Source of the DNA: Vibrionaceae bacterium
GTDB lineage: Bacteria > Pseudomonadota > Gammaproteobacteria > Enterobacterales > Vibrionaceae
Assembly: GCA_018222805.1 (NCBI GenBank)
Contig: JAAEZQ010000002.1
Location: 352,415-387,078 of the forward strand
DNA length: 34,664 bases
Direction: 5' to 3'
Made by a program: the position numbers and the translations under genes. Shown here in pieces: positions 1-8,883 of this stretch. The notes below the pieces were generated by a model that had not been told where the DNA came from, did not search any database, and saw nothing but the letters and a program-made list of their open reading frames with translations. Positions within the stretch are counted from its first letter, which is position 1; each line of letters starts with the position of its first letter.

Positions 1-642
1 GATCAATCTTCTAAAGTGGTCTCTTTAGTGCGCTTATACCAAGATCAGGAGTTGGATAAGACCCGTCTTTACCATGTTTATACTCGTCCAAACCGTGAGT
101 CACTGGTGGTATTTAAATCAGCAGTCGAGGCGGGACAAAAAATGCTGATGATGGGTGATAATTACTGGCTGCAAATGCCCAAAAGTCGCCGCCCGATTCG
201 CATAACGCCAATGCAAAAGCTACTGGGTGAAGCGTCGATTGGGGATATATCCACACTCACCTGGAGTCAGGATTATCAAAGTGAGTGGAAAGCGACCGAA
301 ACCATCTCAGTGAGTGCTCAGAGCATTCCTGCTTACCATCTTGTGCTCACCGCCAAAACCGCAGGTGCGAGCTATCAGAAAATCGACCTGTGGTTGGCCA
401 AGCATGATGCATTTCCAATCAAAGCTGATCTCTATTTACGTTCTGGCAAACTCGCCAAGCAAGCTTACTACAGCCGAGCAACGAACCAGGAGCAAGATTA
501 CGTCAGCGAGATGACCTTGTTAGACAGTATCCAACCAAGCAAAAAGACCGTGATTGAGTATCAAGCGATCCAGCCATGGCAGTTGGACGACAAGTTCTAT
601 AACCCGAGTTATTTGCCAAAAGCGAATACCTCGCAAATGTAG
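1..642 (+). CDS. LolA-like outer-membrane lipoprotein-sorting family protein (5' end cut by window)
   Basis: The reading frame is open from base 1 (Asp-Gln-Ser-Ser-Lys...), so the true start lies before the window and only the last 213 codons are seen. The protein resembles the LolA-like 'outer membrane lipoprotein-sorting' family (PF17131 type): beta-rich, with alternating polar and aromatic strands, and a motif around YWLQMPKSRRPIRI followed by a 'GEASIGDI' segment typical of these proteins. Members act in the periplasm and are usually encoded next to an MMPL/RND-type exporter, which here could lie just upstream. The next gene starts 19 bases after the stop, so the two are probably one operon with the sensor kinase and regulator that follow. 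Lipid or lipoprotein carriage is inferred from the family, not shown. Confidence 0.75.
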   Translation, partial: DQSSKVVSLVRLYQDQELDKTRLYHVYTRPNRESLVVFKSAVEAGQKMLMMGDNYWLQMPKSRRPIRITPMQKLLGEASIGDISTLTWSQDYQSEWKATETISVSAQSIPAYHLVLTAKTAGASYQKIDLWLAKHDAFPIKADLYLRSGKLAKQAYYSRATNQEQDYVSEMTLLDSIQPSKKTVIEYQAIQPWQLDDKFYNPSYLPKANTSQM

Positions 643-661
643 GTTGTTGCAAGGAACCAAT

Positions 662-1969
662 ATGAGATTTCGTACTACTTGTATCTCAAGCTTTTTGGTC
701 GGGGTTTTCGCTTTTCCCGCGTTCGCGAGTAACGAATTGAGTCTTGAATGGGATTGGGCACTGAGCTACGAGACAGCAAAGCAACGCGATACCAACTTTA
801 TGGTCGCGCAAGGTGACACTCGCGATTCGCTGAATGCGCTGCTCGATGTGCAAATGAATTACCAAAACATCAGCGGCTTATTCTCATTCTATAGCCAAGG
901 TTTGTATCTGAATGAACATGGTCATAGCGGCTGGGGGAGTGATGCAGACAATCAACTCTTAGTTCGAGAGCTAGTTTGGCAGGGGGAATGGCAAGTCAGT
1001 AATACCACACTCGATGTTAGCTTGGGTAAATTACGTGTCGATTGGGGCGTAGGGTACGGCTATCGTGTTTTGGATTTGTTCAAACCCTATCGACAAAATC
1101 CAGTTGGTTTGGTTGCAGAAGAAGGGGCGGGCGTTTTTTCGATTTCGCATTACGATCTAGACGGCGAATGGACTTTGATTGCCACGGACTCTAGTTGGGG
1201 ACAACAAGATCGAAGTGCATTAGACAAAGCGACCGAGCAGCAAGGTGTTGGCGTGCGTCGTTATGTGCTGGTGGATGATACCGAATACCAATGGATTGGT
1301 TATTACGACGATGTTCGACATGGTTTATTAGGAGCCAGTGCTATTACAGTTTGGGATGAGTCTATTGCCATGCACAGCGCTCTTCTGTGGCAAAAGCAGA
1401 GTGTCAGTTATCAAATGAGTGATCAGCGTTACCTGCCTGTTTCTGCAGAGAATCAAGGCAGTGCATTTCAAGCTTTGGTTGGACTTAACTGGGCCAGCCA
1501 AGCTGGACACAACGTGATCGCCGAATATTGGTATGACAGCCGTGCGTGGTCAACAAGCGCATGGGAGAAGGCGATGAGCCGTGGTGAGTTACTCTCTCAA
1601 TCGCCCGCAACTAGGTTGCTTGCGAGCAGTTACGCGCAGGGCTTTCGGCATGCCAATATTGTCCAACATAATCTGATGTTGCATTGGCGTTGGGATATTG
1701 AGGCTTGGATAGCGTGGCGTGGAGCGACGAATATGACAGCGGATATGAACTGGTTAAGTGATATTACACCAACGATCGATATCTTGATCTCACCACAAGA
1801 TGGCGGTGCTATTGTCACTCAATGGATAAATTATCAATGGATTGATACCGGTGACCAAAGCGTAGAACTGGAAGCTGCTGCACGATTTTTATCTGGTGAT
1901 AATCAATCTGCCTATGCGCAGATCAATGATAAATATATGATTGTCTTTAATATAAAAGGGAAGTTCTAA
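662..1969 (+). CDS. exported beta-barrel-like protein of unknown function
   Basis: 435 residues from the ATG at 662, chosen because AAGGA lies 8 bases upstream and a signal peptide follows directly (basic start MRFR, hydrophobic stretch, AFAS at about residues 19-22); the frame is open further upstream but inside the previous gene. The mature part is rich in Trp, Tyr and Gly and in alternating hydrophobic/polar segments, with no long hydrophobic helix. It ends in a strand-like segment with a terminal Phe (…FNIKGKF), as in outer-membrane barrels recognised by the Bam complex. I therefore read it as an outer-membrane barrel, perhaps of 14-18 strands. It lies between a LolA-like carrier and a two-component system, so a role in outer-membrane lipid or substrate transport is a reasonable inference. 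I do not recognise a named family; DUF1302-like porins are one possibility. Confidence 0.7.
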   Translation: MRFRTTCISSFLVGVFAFPAFASNELSLEWDWALSYETAKQRDTNFMVAQGDTRDSLNALLDVQMNYQNISGLFSFYSQGLYLNEHGHSGWGSDADNQLLVRELVWQGEWQVSNTTLDVSLGKLRVDWGVGYGYRVLDLFKPYRQNPVGLVAEEGAGVFSISHYDLDGEWTLIATDSSWGQQDRSALDKATEQQGVGVRRYVLVDDTEYQWIGYYDDVRHGLLGASAITVWDESIAMHSALLWQKQSVSYQMSDQRYLPVSAENQGSAFQALVGLNWASQAGHNVIAEYWYDSRAWSTSAWEKAMSRGELLSQSPATRLLASSYAQGFRHANIVQHNLMLHWRWDIEAWIAWRGATNMTADMNWLSDITPTIDILISPQDGGAIVTQWINYQWIDTGDQSVELEAAARFLSGDNQSAYAQINDKYMIVFNIKGKF

Positions 1970-3010
1970 ATGTTCTCAGGGAAGTCAATGGATAAAGGTG
2001 GATGGCGACGAAGTTTGGTGGAGACATCTTTATTCTGCCTCTTTATTGCTGTGATGACGCTTTTTGTATGGGGCGGCGCGCTGTACATTCATTTGCTGGT
2101 TAGCTTTGGCTTTGGCTATTCGGCCATTTTCTTCTCGTGGTTGATCGACAAACTCTTTCCAACCATCCCGCGTGTAATGGAAATTGCCATTTCGCTCACC
2201 GCATGTTTGCTATTTGGGGTGGTAAATGCGCAGTTTTGGCTTGGCGAATATTTTGGGATCTCTGGCATGCTACCTATCGGTTTGATGGGGTTGTTGTTCA
2301 GTGCTATGTGTTTTTTCTATTTTCACTCGCGAGAGAAGCAAGTCACCGCACAACGTGAGCTGGAAATCATCAAGCTCGAGAAAGCGGAGCAAGAACGCGC
2401 CTTATTACTTAGTCAGTTGAAGCAGATGCAAAGCCAGATTGAGCCGCATTTCTTGTTTAATACGTTGGCGAACATCAGTGCGTTAATGTCACAAGATGTG
2501 GAGAAAGCCAGAATGATGTTGGAGCAGTTAACCGCGTTATTGCGCGCAACATTGCAAAGCTCACGTGAAGCACAGACTACCATCGATAATGAAACCACAT
2601 TGATTGACGCTTACCTGGCGATCCAACAGATTCGCTTAGGTGAGCGCTTGTGTTATTCCATTGAAATCGAAAAAGGTTTAGGACGACTAGAGCTGCCACC
2701 AATGATGCTGCAACCCTTGGTTGAGAACGCCATTATTCATGGTATCGAACCTAAGCGAGAGGGTGGAGAAGTGAGTTTGCGGATCAAACATGAAGATCAG
2801 TTACTTGAAATTGAAGTCCGAGACTCGGGTGTCGGCCTGAATTACGTTAGTCAACACCGTGGATCGGGTATTGGGCTTAGCAACTTAAAGCAGCGTGTGG
2901 ATGCTCTGTTTGCAGGAAAAGGTCAGGTATTGATCAGTGAGCTTGCCGAGGGCGGAGTGAGTGTCCGTTTAAGCTGGCCAATAGAACTGTCATCATACGC
3001 AAGGATATGA
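1970..3010 (+). CDS. LytS-type sensor histidine kinase
   Basis: 346 residues; the ATG directly follows the previous stop (TAA-ATG) and has GGGAAG about 7 bases upstream. The N-terminal 120 residues form about four hydrophobic segments, followed by a charged coiled linker (about 122-150). The His_kinase domain (PF06580) has PHFLFN with the phospho-acceptor His160. The HATPase domain shows the N box (LQPLVENA, Asn253) and the Gly-rich loop [12 protein letters not shown] near residue 300. This family phosphorylates LytTR regulators, one of which follows 4 bases after the stop, so the pair is a cognate system. There is no large extracytoplasmic domain, so the signal is probably sensed in or near the membrane; the signal itself cannot be read from sequence. 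Confidence 0.92.
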   Translation: MFSGKSMDKGGWRRSLVETSLFCLFIAVMTLFVWGGALYIHLLVSFGFGYSAIFFSWLIDKLFPTIPRVMEIAISLTACLLFGVVNAQFWLGEYFGISGMLPIGLMGLLFSAMCFFYFHSREKQVTAQRELEIIKLEKAEQERALLLSQLKQMQSQIEPHFLFNTLANISALMSQDVEKARMMLEQLTALLRATLQSSREAQTTIDNETTLIDAYLAIQQIRLGERLCYSIEIEKGLGRLELPPMMLQPLVENAIIHGIEPKREGGEVSLRIKHEDQLLEIEVRDSGVGLNYVSQHRGSGIGLSNLKQRVDALFAGKGQVLISELAEGGVSVRLSWPIELSSYARI

Positions 3011-3014
3011 AGAA

Positions 3015-3806
3015 ATGAAAACTGGAATCACTGCAATTATCGCCGATGATGAGCCGCTGTTAAGGCGGCATTTGGATAAAAGCCTTGCCGAAGTGTGGCC
3101 GGAGTTGGAAGTGATCGAGAAAGTGGCCGATGGTGAGCAGGCTTGGGATGCCATTCAACAAAATCAGCCCGACATTGCTTTTCTTGATATTCGCATGCCT
3201 GTTTTAGACGGGGTGACTCTCGCGCAAAAAATAAATCGTATGGTGAATCCACCATTGATCGTTTTTGTTACCGCATACGATAATTACGCCATAAAAGCGT
3301 TTGAACAAAACGCGGCAGATTATCTACTTAAACCTATCTCGGATGATCGTCTGCAAACCACGTGCGAGCGCGTTCAAGATCGTCTTACCAGTCTAGTGCA
3401 AGACAACAGTAACATGCAGATGAATAGCTTGTTAGAGCAGCTTCAGCAATTGTCAGCTCCCCAAACTCCTCAATACCTGCAATGGATTAAAGCCACTCAG
3501 GGGGAAGATATTCATTTGATCGCCACCTCTGACGTGCTCTATTTCAAGGCAGAAGAGAAGTACGTCTCTGTCTATGCACTGCAGGGGCAGGGAACGGTTG
3601 TGGAATACCTGATTCGAACATCGTTAAAAGAACTGATTCAACAACTTAACCCAGACCAGTTTTGGCAAGTTCATCGTTCAACGGTTGTTCAGGTTTGTCG
3701 AATCAATAAAGTTAATAAAGATTTTTCAGGACGAATGTTTGTCCATATTGGTGATACGAAACTGGCGGTAAGTCGAGCCTCGCAAAGTTTATTTAAAGGC
3801 ATGTGA
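3015..3806 (+). CDS. LytTR-family response regulator
   Basis: 263 residues. The receiver domain (about 5-120) has the acidic pair D11-D12, phospho-acceptor Asp58 in FLDIRMP, Thr86 and Lys106 (LLKP). A linker with a Gln-rich helix joins it to a C-terminal LytTR DNA-binding domain (about 155-263) with the typical '[12 protein letters not shown]', '[10 protein letters not shown]' and 'INKV' segments. It is encoded 4 bases after the partner kinase. It should bind direct-repeat sites upstream of its targets; the operon promoter lies outside the window, so self-control cannot be tested here. No terminator-like hairpin is obvious after the stop. Confidence 0.93.
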   Translation: MKTGITAIIADDEPLLRRHLDKSLAEVWPELEVIEKVADGEQAWDAIQQNQPDIAFLDIRMPVLDGVTLAQKINRMVNPPLIVFVTAYDNYAIKAFEQNAADYLLKPISDDRLQTTCERVQDRLTSLVQDNSNMQMNSLLEQLQQLSAPQTPQYLQWIKATQGEDIHLIATSDVLYFKAEEKYVSVYALQGQGTVVEYLIRTSLKELIQQLNPDQFWQVHRSTVVQVCRINKVNKDFSGRMFVHIGDTKLAVSRASQSLFKGM

Positions 3807-3920
3807 CCGTTACTTTGCAAGGCGCTAGGTTCTTTACACTGTAAACTACGCTCTTATTCTATTAAAAGTATACCTATCCAATCTTTGTGAAATTGTGGCG
3901 TATCTTTGTGTTGGTCAGGT

Positions 3921-4415
3921 TTAGTCCCTTATTGTCACTTTCTCGATAATAATGGGATTGCAAGGAACATCATCATGACCGAGTTTAGACTCTGTTTTCA
4001 CTTCTGCGATGCGATTTACCACATCCATACCGGCGGTGACTTTACCGAATACTGCGTAGCCCCAACCTAGATTTGTGGTGGCGGTATGATCGAGAAAGTC
4101 GTTATTTGCCAAGTTGATGAAGAATTGTGCGGTGGCGGAATGTGGCGCATCAGTGCGAGCCATTGCTATAGTACCAATGGTATTTTTTAAGCCGCGGTTT
4201 GCTTCATTTGCAATTGGTGCTCGGGTGGGTTTTTCTGTCATGTCTTCAGTATGGCCACCACCTTGGATCATAAAACCCTTAATGACACGATGAAAAATCG
4301 TACCGTTATAAAAGCCTTCTTCACAGTATCTTGTAAAATTTCTTGAGCTTACGGGGGCTTTTTCGGTATTCAGTTCAATTTCTATATCACCGAAATTGGT
4401 TGTCATAATGATCAT
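3921..4415 (-). CDS. ppiB: peptidyl-prolyl cis-trans isomerase B (cyclophilin)
   Basis: 164 residues, the same length as E. coli PpiB, when started at the ATG at 4415 ([15 protein letters not shown]). The frame extends 11 codons upstream, but those residues have no counterpart in the family. Cyclophilin motifs are all present: [13 protein letters not shown] with the catalytic Arg, the '[18 protein letters not shown]' segment with its Gln and Phe residues, and [10 protein letters not shown] near the C terminus. There is no signal peptide, so it is cytoplasmic PpiB rather than periplasmic PpiA. It catalyses proline isomerisation during folding. It converges on the LytTR regulator gene and stands 60 bases downstream of the DCC-family gene on the same strand, so co-transcription with that gene is possible. 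Confidence 0.93.
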   Translation of the reverse strand: MIIMTTNFGDIEIELNTEKAPVSSRNFTRYCEEGFYNGTIFHRVIKGFMIQGGGHTEDMTEKPTRAPIANEANRGLKNTIGTIAMARTDAPHSATAQFFINLANNDFLDHTATTNLGWGYAVFGKVTAGMDVVNRIAEVKTESKLGHDDVPCNPIIIEKVTIRD

Positions 4416-4475
4416 GCGTTTTTCTCGATTCGAGTTTGGGGTAGGCATTATAGCTCAAGTGATTCTGTGTGCGTA

Positions 4476-4862
4476 TTATCGTGAACATTGATCGGTGCCG
4501 CAGCGGGACGTGCCAGTGAGCCAGTAAGAAATGCGGTATCTATTGTTGGCAAATCGTAGATACAGCCAATCGGCAACAGGTCTTATCAAAGGCCAGCGCA
4601 ATGGCGCATAAAGCCATCCTTTCCCCACGAGATGCCATGCTCGGTAGGTGACGTCTAAACCAAGCAGTAAATTACCGTAGTCGTCCAATGCGTGGAGTAT
4701 AGTATTTGCATTGGCAGCGTCGATTTGTGGGTAATCAGAGAATGCTTCACTATAAATGTCGACGATACGGATATGTTGATGCGTATCGCGCTTAGTCAAC
4801 GCTTTCATCTCTTTGGCACAAAGCGGACAGGTACCATCATAAAATATGGTGAGTTTTGTCAT
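4476..4862 (-). CDS. DCC-family (DUF393) thiol-disulfide oxidoreductase-like protein
   Basis: 128 residues from the ATG at 4862, chosen because AAGGA lies 6 bases upstream; the open frame runs 89 codons further up but shows no family similarity. The start MTKLTIFYDGTCPLCAKEM carries the hallmark D-G-x-C-P-L-C motif (Cys12, Cys15) of the DCC family (PF04134), which is predicted to have a thioredoxin-like fold. The centre has the common 'RIVDIYS…' and 'GLDVTYRAWHLVGKGW…' segments. The C-terminal tail is unusual in holding two further cysteines (RCGTDQC). Family members are mostly uncharacterised, and an oxidoreductase role is inferred from the CxxC. Confidence 0.85.
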   Translation of the reverse strand: MTKLTIFYDGTCPLCAKEMKALTKRDTHQHIRIVDIYSEAFSDYPQIDAANANTILHALDDYGNLLLGLDVTYRAWHLVGKGWLYAPLRWPLIRPVADWLYLRFANNRYRISYWLTGTSRCGTDQCSR

Positions 4863-5182
4863 GCTAATCCTTACACTCCTTCTAAGAACACCGTTTTGAA
4901 TACCCTCTTTTATACGTTGTTTCAGCGATGTGGATTCTAACCTATTCCATTTTATATCTTCAGATAGAGAGTAATAGTGCGTGATGAATAGGTTTGGCTG
5001 CGAAATATGGGTGGCGTGAATGTTGTTGAAATAAAGACAGTTTTTGATGATATAATCTGTTTCCGTTATAGCGAACATTTTTGTTGTGGCTTGAGAGTTT
5101 CTCTGGATTCGGCTCGTTTTAGTGTCCATGAATCAGAGTAAGTAAACGACTCGATAATCAGTCCCCCTTCTGCTCACATTTT

Positions 5183-5212
5183 AATGCGCTCTCATAGAGT
5201 CTATCGCGCATT
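5183..5212. promoter_or_regulatory. long dyad between the DUF393 gene and gltS
   Basis: AATGCGC (5183-5189) is mirrored by GCGCATT (5206-5212), and inside them ATAGA (5194-5198) is mirrored by TCTAT (5200-5204). The one-base centre makes a DNA-protein operator more likely than an RNA hairpin. The rest of the 465-base gap (4863-5327) between these divergent genes shows no gene that I can support. Confidence 0.4.
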
Positions 5213-5327
5213 TGTACGATCTTTAGAATATTTTTGAAAACATCAGTGAGAATATTTGCTACTGGAACACGGATAAATTAACGCTCAATCATTATGGAGG
5301 ATGAAGAGAACAACAATAAGAGGTGAT

Positions 5328-6554
5328 ATGAATCATATAATATCTATTGGGGCTCTGGAGTCCTTCATGGTTGCGATCAGTGTGCTTTTCCTGGGACATT
5401 TCGTTAATGCCAAACTGCCAATTTTAAATAAGTTCAACATACCAGAGCCAATTGTAGGCGGTCTTATCGTAGCCTGCATAATTACGACACTGCATTTCTA
5501 CGGCATCGATTTAGAGTTCGATCTTCCCTTACAAAACACGTTTATGCTGATGTTTTTTTCAACCGTCGGCCTAGCGGCAAATTACACCCAATTGATGAAA
5601 GGTGGCGCCAAGGTGTTCATCTTCCTAGCTGTGGCTTCATTCTACATCATCATCCAAAATGGCGTGGGCGTGTCACTCGCAGCAGCACTTGGCTTAGATC
5701 CATTAATGGGGCTGATCGCTGGATCAATAACGCTTTCTGGTGGGCATGGAACTGGTGCGGCCTGGTCTCAAACTTTCCAGGATGTCTATGGATTAAATAA
5801 CGTTTTGGAAATCGCGATGGCGTCGGCCACATTTGGTTTGATCATCGGCGGTATTATCGGCAGCCCGATGGCAGAGCGTTTGGTGGATAAGCATGGTATT
5901 GAATCGGAATATGGTCGCAGCGCAAAAACGCATGAAAAATTCCCAGAATTAGTGACCTACAACGAGTACGAAGAAGACAAAGTGACCGCCAAAAAAGTGG
6001 TTGAGAAACTGTTCTTTCTACTGATTTGTGTCACTGGAGCCAAATACCTCGAGCAATGGGTAAATACGTTCGAAATCTCATGGCTGATGATTCCTGATTT
6101 TGTGTATGCCTTGTTTATTGGTGTGGTTGTGACCAATTTCCTAGAAGTGACCAAGATTCGTAAATTGGATGCAGAAACGGTTGATATGCTTGGTACGGTA
6201 TCTTTATCCCTGTTTCTGGCTATGGCGTTAATGAGCCTGAAACTGTGGAATATTTTCGAATTGGCTATTCCATTTCTGGTTATTCTGGCTGTGCAGTCAG
6301 CGGTACTGGCATTCTTTACCTATTATGTGACATTCAAAGTTATGGGGCGCAATTACGATGCTGCGGTTATTGCTGGTGGTCACTGTGGTTTTGGCTTGGG
6401 AGCCACGCCAACGGCGGTAATGAACATGGGTTCTATCGTTAACCGTTATGGTCCGTCTCCTCAAGCATTTATGGTGGTGCCGATTGTCGGGGCTTTCTTT
6501 ATCGATATCGTCAACTTAGTCATCCTGCAAGGATATATATCGTTTCTTGGTTAA
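5328..6554 (+). CDS. gltS: sodium/glutamate symporter GltS
   Basis: 408 residues from the ATG at 5328 (MNHIISIGALESFMV), preceded by AGAGGTG; E. coli GltS is 401. An in-frame ATG at 5301 has GGAGG immediately against it with no spacer and would add nine polar residues, so it is less likely. The protein is an inner-membrane carrier with about ten hydrophobic segments. It has the two inverted halves of the ESS family, each with its glycine-rich re-entrant loop: SGGHGTGAAW in the first half and GGHCGFGLGATPTA in the second. It imports glutamate with Na+. It is a single-gene unit, closed by a strong symmetric terminator just after the stop. Confidence 0.95.
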   Translation: MNHIISIGALESFMVAISVLFLGHFVNAKLPILNKFNIPEPIVGGLIVACIITTLHFYGIDLEFDLPLQNTFMLMFFSTVGLAANYTQLMKGGAKVFIFLAVASFYIIIQNGVGVSLAAALGLDPLMGLIAGSITLSGGHGTGAAWSQTFQDVYGLNNVLEIAMASATFGLIIGGIIGSPMAERLVDKHGIESEYGRSAKTHEKFPELVTYNEYEEDKVTAKKVVEKLFFLLICVTGAKYLEQWVNTFEISWLMIPDFVYALFIGVVVTNFLEVTKIRKLDAETVDMLGTVSLSLFLAMALMSLKLWNIFELAIPFLVILAVQSAVLAFFTYYVTFKVMGRNYDAAVIAGGHCGFGLGATPTAVMNMGSIVNRYGPSPQAFMVVPIVGAFFIDIVNLVILQGYISFLG

Positions 6555-6573
6555 GAGAAGAGGGCTGTTATTA

Positions 6574-6607
6574 AAAAATGGTCACAACGAAAGTTGTGAC
6601 CATTTTT
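6574..6607. terminator. bidirectional terminator between gltS and ABC permease
   Basis: A perfect 15-base stem (AAAAATGGTCACAAC/GTTGTGACCATTTTT) with a GAAA loop. The T run works on plus and the A run on minus, serving both convergent genes. Confidence 0.93.
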
Positions 6608-6634
6608 ATTGAGTTCGGCGTTGAGTTTCTATCG

Positions 6635-7465
6635 CTATTGAATGGTTCGGCTTACCCTAAGGCTTGCTGCCCAGGCTAGTAAGCCAATAAAGGCGTAAAT
6701 ACCAAGATTGATTTTCCCTACCTCTACAAACGCATCCAGTGGATTTGGTGCGATGATGGCATGGAAAGGTAGGTAGAATATTTCAGAGAAAAACTGATCC
6801 ACGCCGTAGTAACCAAACAGCGCGATCGGCATCCAGCGCAGTGCATAAATGGCGATAAATAAGATCACCAGCGGTGAGTTTACTTTTTGTGAGATGACCA
6901 TGGTGGTCAAAGCCAAAGGGAGAAGTAAAAAGCCAGCTAACCCCATTCTTAATAGAAATTCGCTCCAGTGCAGTAATACATACCCTATTGATGAGTAACG
7001 ATATAAGAAACCAATCTGATGATCGGTGGATATATTGAGTGACCACAACATAAAGTCGGCAATGATGACCAAGGCAGAGCACACCAGAGGAATCACTAAC
7101 AGCCCGAAAACGAGCTTGACTACGTGAATCTGAATATCGCTGATCGGCATACTACGCCAGAACATGATACTGCCTTCTGAACGCTCTTTACGTAGCGTTC
7201 TCGGGAAGTATTGAGCTCCCAGCAGAATGGAAAGCAAGCCTGCACCGCCAGCAATAAGAGAACTTAATTCTTCCCCCAGTTGTTTATGGATGCCGTTAGT
7301 ATCACCGCCGACACTCATATGGAAGAAGAAATTTTGCTGAAGGTTAGAGTTGCTCATTAAACCGATAAACAACAAGGTCCCGCAGACAAACATAAAAAAT
7401 GGCACACGAGACACGAGTGGGTTTTCTAGCCATTCTTTATTTAACATCGTCATTATAGAACGCAT
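6635..7465 (-). CDS. ABC-2 type transporter permease
   Basis: 276 residues with six hydrophobic segments (roughly 22-40, 56-75, 108-135, 155-190, 197-220 and 250-270) and a large extracytoplasmic stretch after the first. It follows the ATPase gene with a TAATG overlap of one base, which indicates translational coupling. It is the membrane half of a two-gene exporter or membrane-stress transporter of the kind that accompanies YtrA-type GntR regulators. The substrate cannot be read from sequence. A cytoplasmic 'RTLRKERSEGSIMFWRSMP' segment matches the coupling region common to this permease group. Confidence 0.85.
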   Translation of the reverse strand: MRSIMTMLNKEWLENPLVSRVPFFMFVCGTLLFIGLMSNSNLQQNFFFHMSVGGDTNGIHKQLGEELSSLIAGGAGLLSILLGAQYFPRTLRKERSEGSIMFWRSMPISDIQIHVVKLVFGLLVIPLVCSALVIIADFMLWSLNISTDHQIGFLYRYSSIGYVLLHWSEFLLRMGLAGFLLLPLALTTMVISQKVNSPLVILFIAIYALRWMPIALFGYYGVDQFFSEIFYLPFHAIIAPNPLDAFVEVGKINLGIYAFIGLLAWAASLRVSRTIQ

Positions 7466-8322
7466 TACGCTCCCCCTTTTTGCAACGCGAGAAACAGATC
7501 AGCAAGTGTGACACCGTGAATGTCACCTAAACCTTCGACTTGTGCGGCATACCTTGAGGGGAGCAACCATTTCGTTGTACCAAGCCCTTTTTGGGAAGAG
7601 AGGGGATGCATCGTTTCAATCTGCTGGTGGTATTGATCTTGTGCATCAAGAATGAAGTAGTCTTCATGGATTTTGTCCATCGACATTTGTAAAACAGAAT
7701 GACCGTGTTTGAGGATCAGGACATCTGTTAACAGGTGTTCGATTTCGGACACTTCATGACTGGCGATGATCAATATACGTTCGCCATCGTGAAACCACTC
7801 TAAGAGGTGGCGATAGAACGTATCCCGATAAACTAAGTCCAAACCGAGAGTTGGCTCATCAAGGATCAGAATTTGCGTATTGGTCGCGATGACTATCGCC
7901 AGATGCAGCTGAACTTTCATCCCTTTCGACAACGCTCGAATGCGAGATTTTGCTTTGATATCAGTCTGGTGAAGTATGGCATTGGCTTTGTGGCGATCAA
8001 AACCTGGGTGAACCCCCTCGGTATAAGTCAGCAGCTGTTCGACGGTCATCCAGTCTGGCAGCACGTTAACATCTGAGATATACGACAAGTGCTGCATGAT
8101 TTTGTGGCGCTGCATGATCGGCTCATAGCCGTTGATGCGGATCGTTCCTTTATATTCATGTGCGCCTAGCAGAGCGTTAATTAACGTCGACTTACCCGCG
8201 CCATTGTGACCGAGTAAGCCGAGTACTTGACCAGGATGCAAGTCAAAACTGATATCGTGTAGTGTTTCTCCTTGTTGGCTATAGTGTTTGGAGAGGTCCT
8301 TTACACTGACTGTTGCGTTCAT
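7465..8322 (-). CDS. ABC transporter ATP-binding protein (YtrB-like)
   Basis: 285 residues. The Walker A motif is GHNGAGKST (38-46), the Walker B motif ILILDEP (151-157) has catalytic Glu156, and the H-loop is His189 in ASHE. The signature is LSKGM (131-135) instead of LSGGQ, a variation common in this GntR-linked ATPase group. The C-terminal 80 residues after the nucleotide domain resemble no named domain. The start codon overlaps the end of the regulator gene (ATGA, four bases), and the stop overlaps the permease start, so the three genes form a tightly coupled operon. Confidence 0.92.
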   Translation of the reverse strand: MNATVSVKDLSKHYSQQGETLHDISFDLHPGQVLGLLGHNGAGKSTLINALLGAHEYKGTIRINGYEPIMQRHKIMQHLSYISDVNVLPDWMTVEQLLTYTEGVHPGFDRHKANAILHQTDIKAKSRIRALSKGMKVQLHLAIVIATNTQILILDEPTLGLDLVYRDTFYRHLLEWFHDGERILIIASHEVSEIEHLLTDVLILKHGHSVLQMSMDKIHEDYFILDAQDQYHQQIETMHPLSSQKGLGTTKWLLPSRYAAQVEGLGDIHGVTLADLFLALQKGGA

Positions 8323-8690
8323 TGGTCACCTTTAATTTGTAATTTGAGTTGTAGGATAAGCTCATCGATAGGCATATCCAGGCGCTTTAATGTCTCGGCT
8401 AACTGAGGGATCTGCTCATTAAGGAAGCGTTTCTTTTCTGCGGTTAATAACCGTTGCTGTGCTCCAGGTGAGACAAACATACCCTGACCACGTTTTTTCT
8501 CTACAACGCCTTGTTCAACCAAGAGTTGGTAGCCTTTCATGACAGTAAGGTGGTTAATTTTCATGTCAGCAGCGACGCTACGTACAGAAGGCAAAGCTTC
8601 GCCCTCTTTCCAAGTCCCTTGTAGGATTTGCTGAGTGAGCAGGTCCGCCAACTGACGAAAAATGGGTTGGCGATCATGCCAATGTTTCAT
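8319..8690 (-). CDS. GntR-family regulator, YtrA subfamily
   Basis: 123 residues from the ATG at 8690 (MKHWHDRQPIFRQLADLL), with AAAGGG 6-9 bases upstream; the longer frame would run through the operator. The winged helix covers about residues 10-75, with the typical 'YQLLVEQGVVEKKRGQGMFV' wing. Only a short helical C-terminal tail follows, which is the mark of the YtrA subfamily; there is no ligand domain of the FadR, HutC or MocR type. It heads the ABC operon and probably represses it and itself through the dyad 23 bases upstream of its start. Confidence 0.92.
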   Translation of the reverse strand: MKHWHDRQPIFRQLADLLTQQILQGTWKEGEALPSVRSVAADMKINHLTVMKGYQLLVEQGVVEKKRGQGMFVSPGAQQRLLTAEKKRFLNEQIPQLAETLKRLDMPIDELILQLKLQIKGDQ

Positions 8691-8712
8691 AATGAAACCC
8701 TTTGGCCGAATT

Positions 8713-8736
8713 GGTGTTATATATAGGTATAACACC
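8713..8736. promoter_or_regulatory. YtrA-type operator dyad upstream of the GntR-ABC operon
   Basis: GGTGTTATA (8713-8721) and TATAACACC (8728-8736) form a perfect nine-base inverted repeat with a six-base spacer. The TATA-rich arms would overlap a -10 region for the minus-strand operon, so a bound GntR protein would block transcription. Confidence 0.8.
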
Positions 8737-8883
8737 TTGGAGTTTATATAGAAAGGTTTGCAAGAAGATGAGTGAGAGTCATGGTTTTATTGATTGCGTA
8801 AGAGGTTTGTCACGACTGCCACTTCAAGTAATAAAATCAATAAGTTAATATTCATCCAATTGAACAACAGCCAGAGGTAGAAC

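Noticed and set aside
3833..3845. Palindrome TTTACA-C-TGTAAA after the LytTR gene
   Set aside because: It lies between convergent genes, is too short for a terminator and has no T run; probably chance.
4863..5129. 89-codon upstream extension of the DUF393 frame
   Set aside because: The good ribosome binding site and the family start (MTKLTIFYDG) are at 4862; the extension has no family similarity and no signal peptide.
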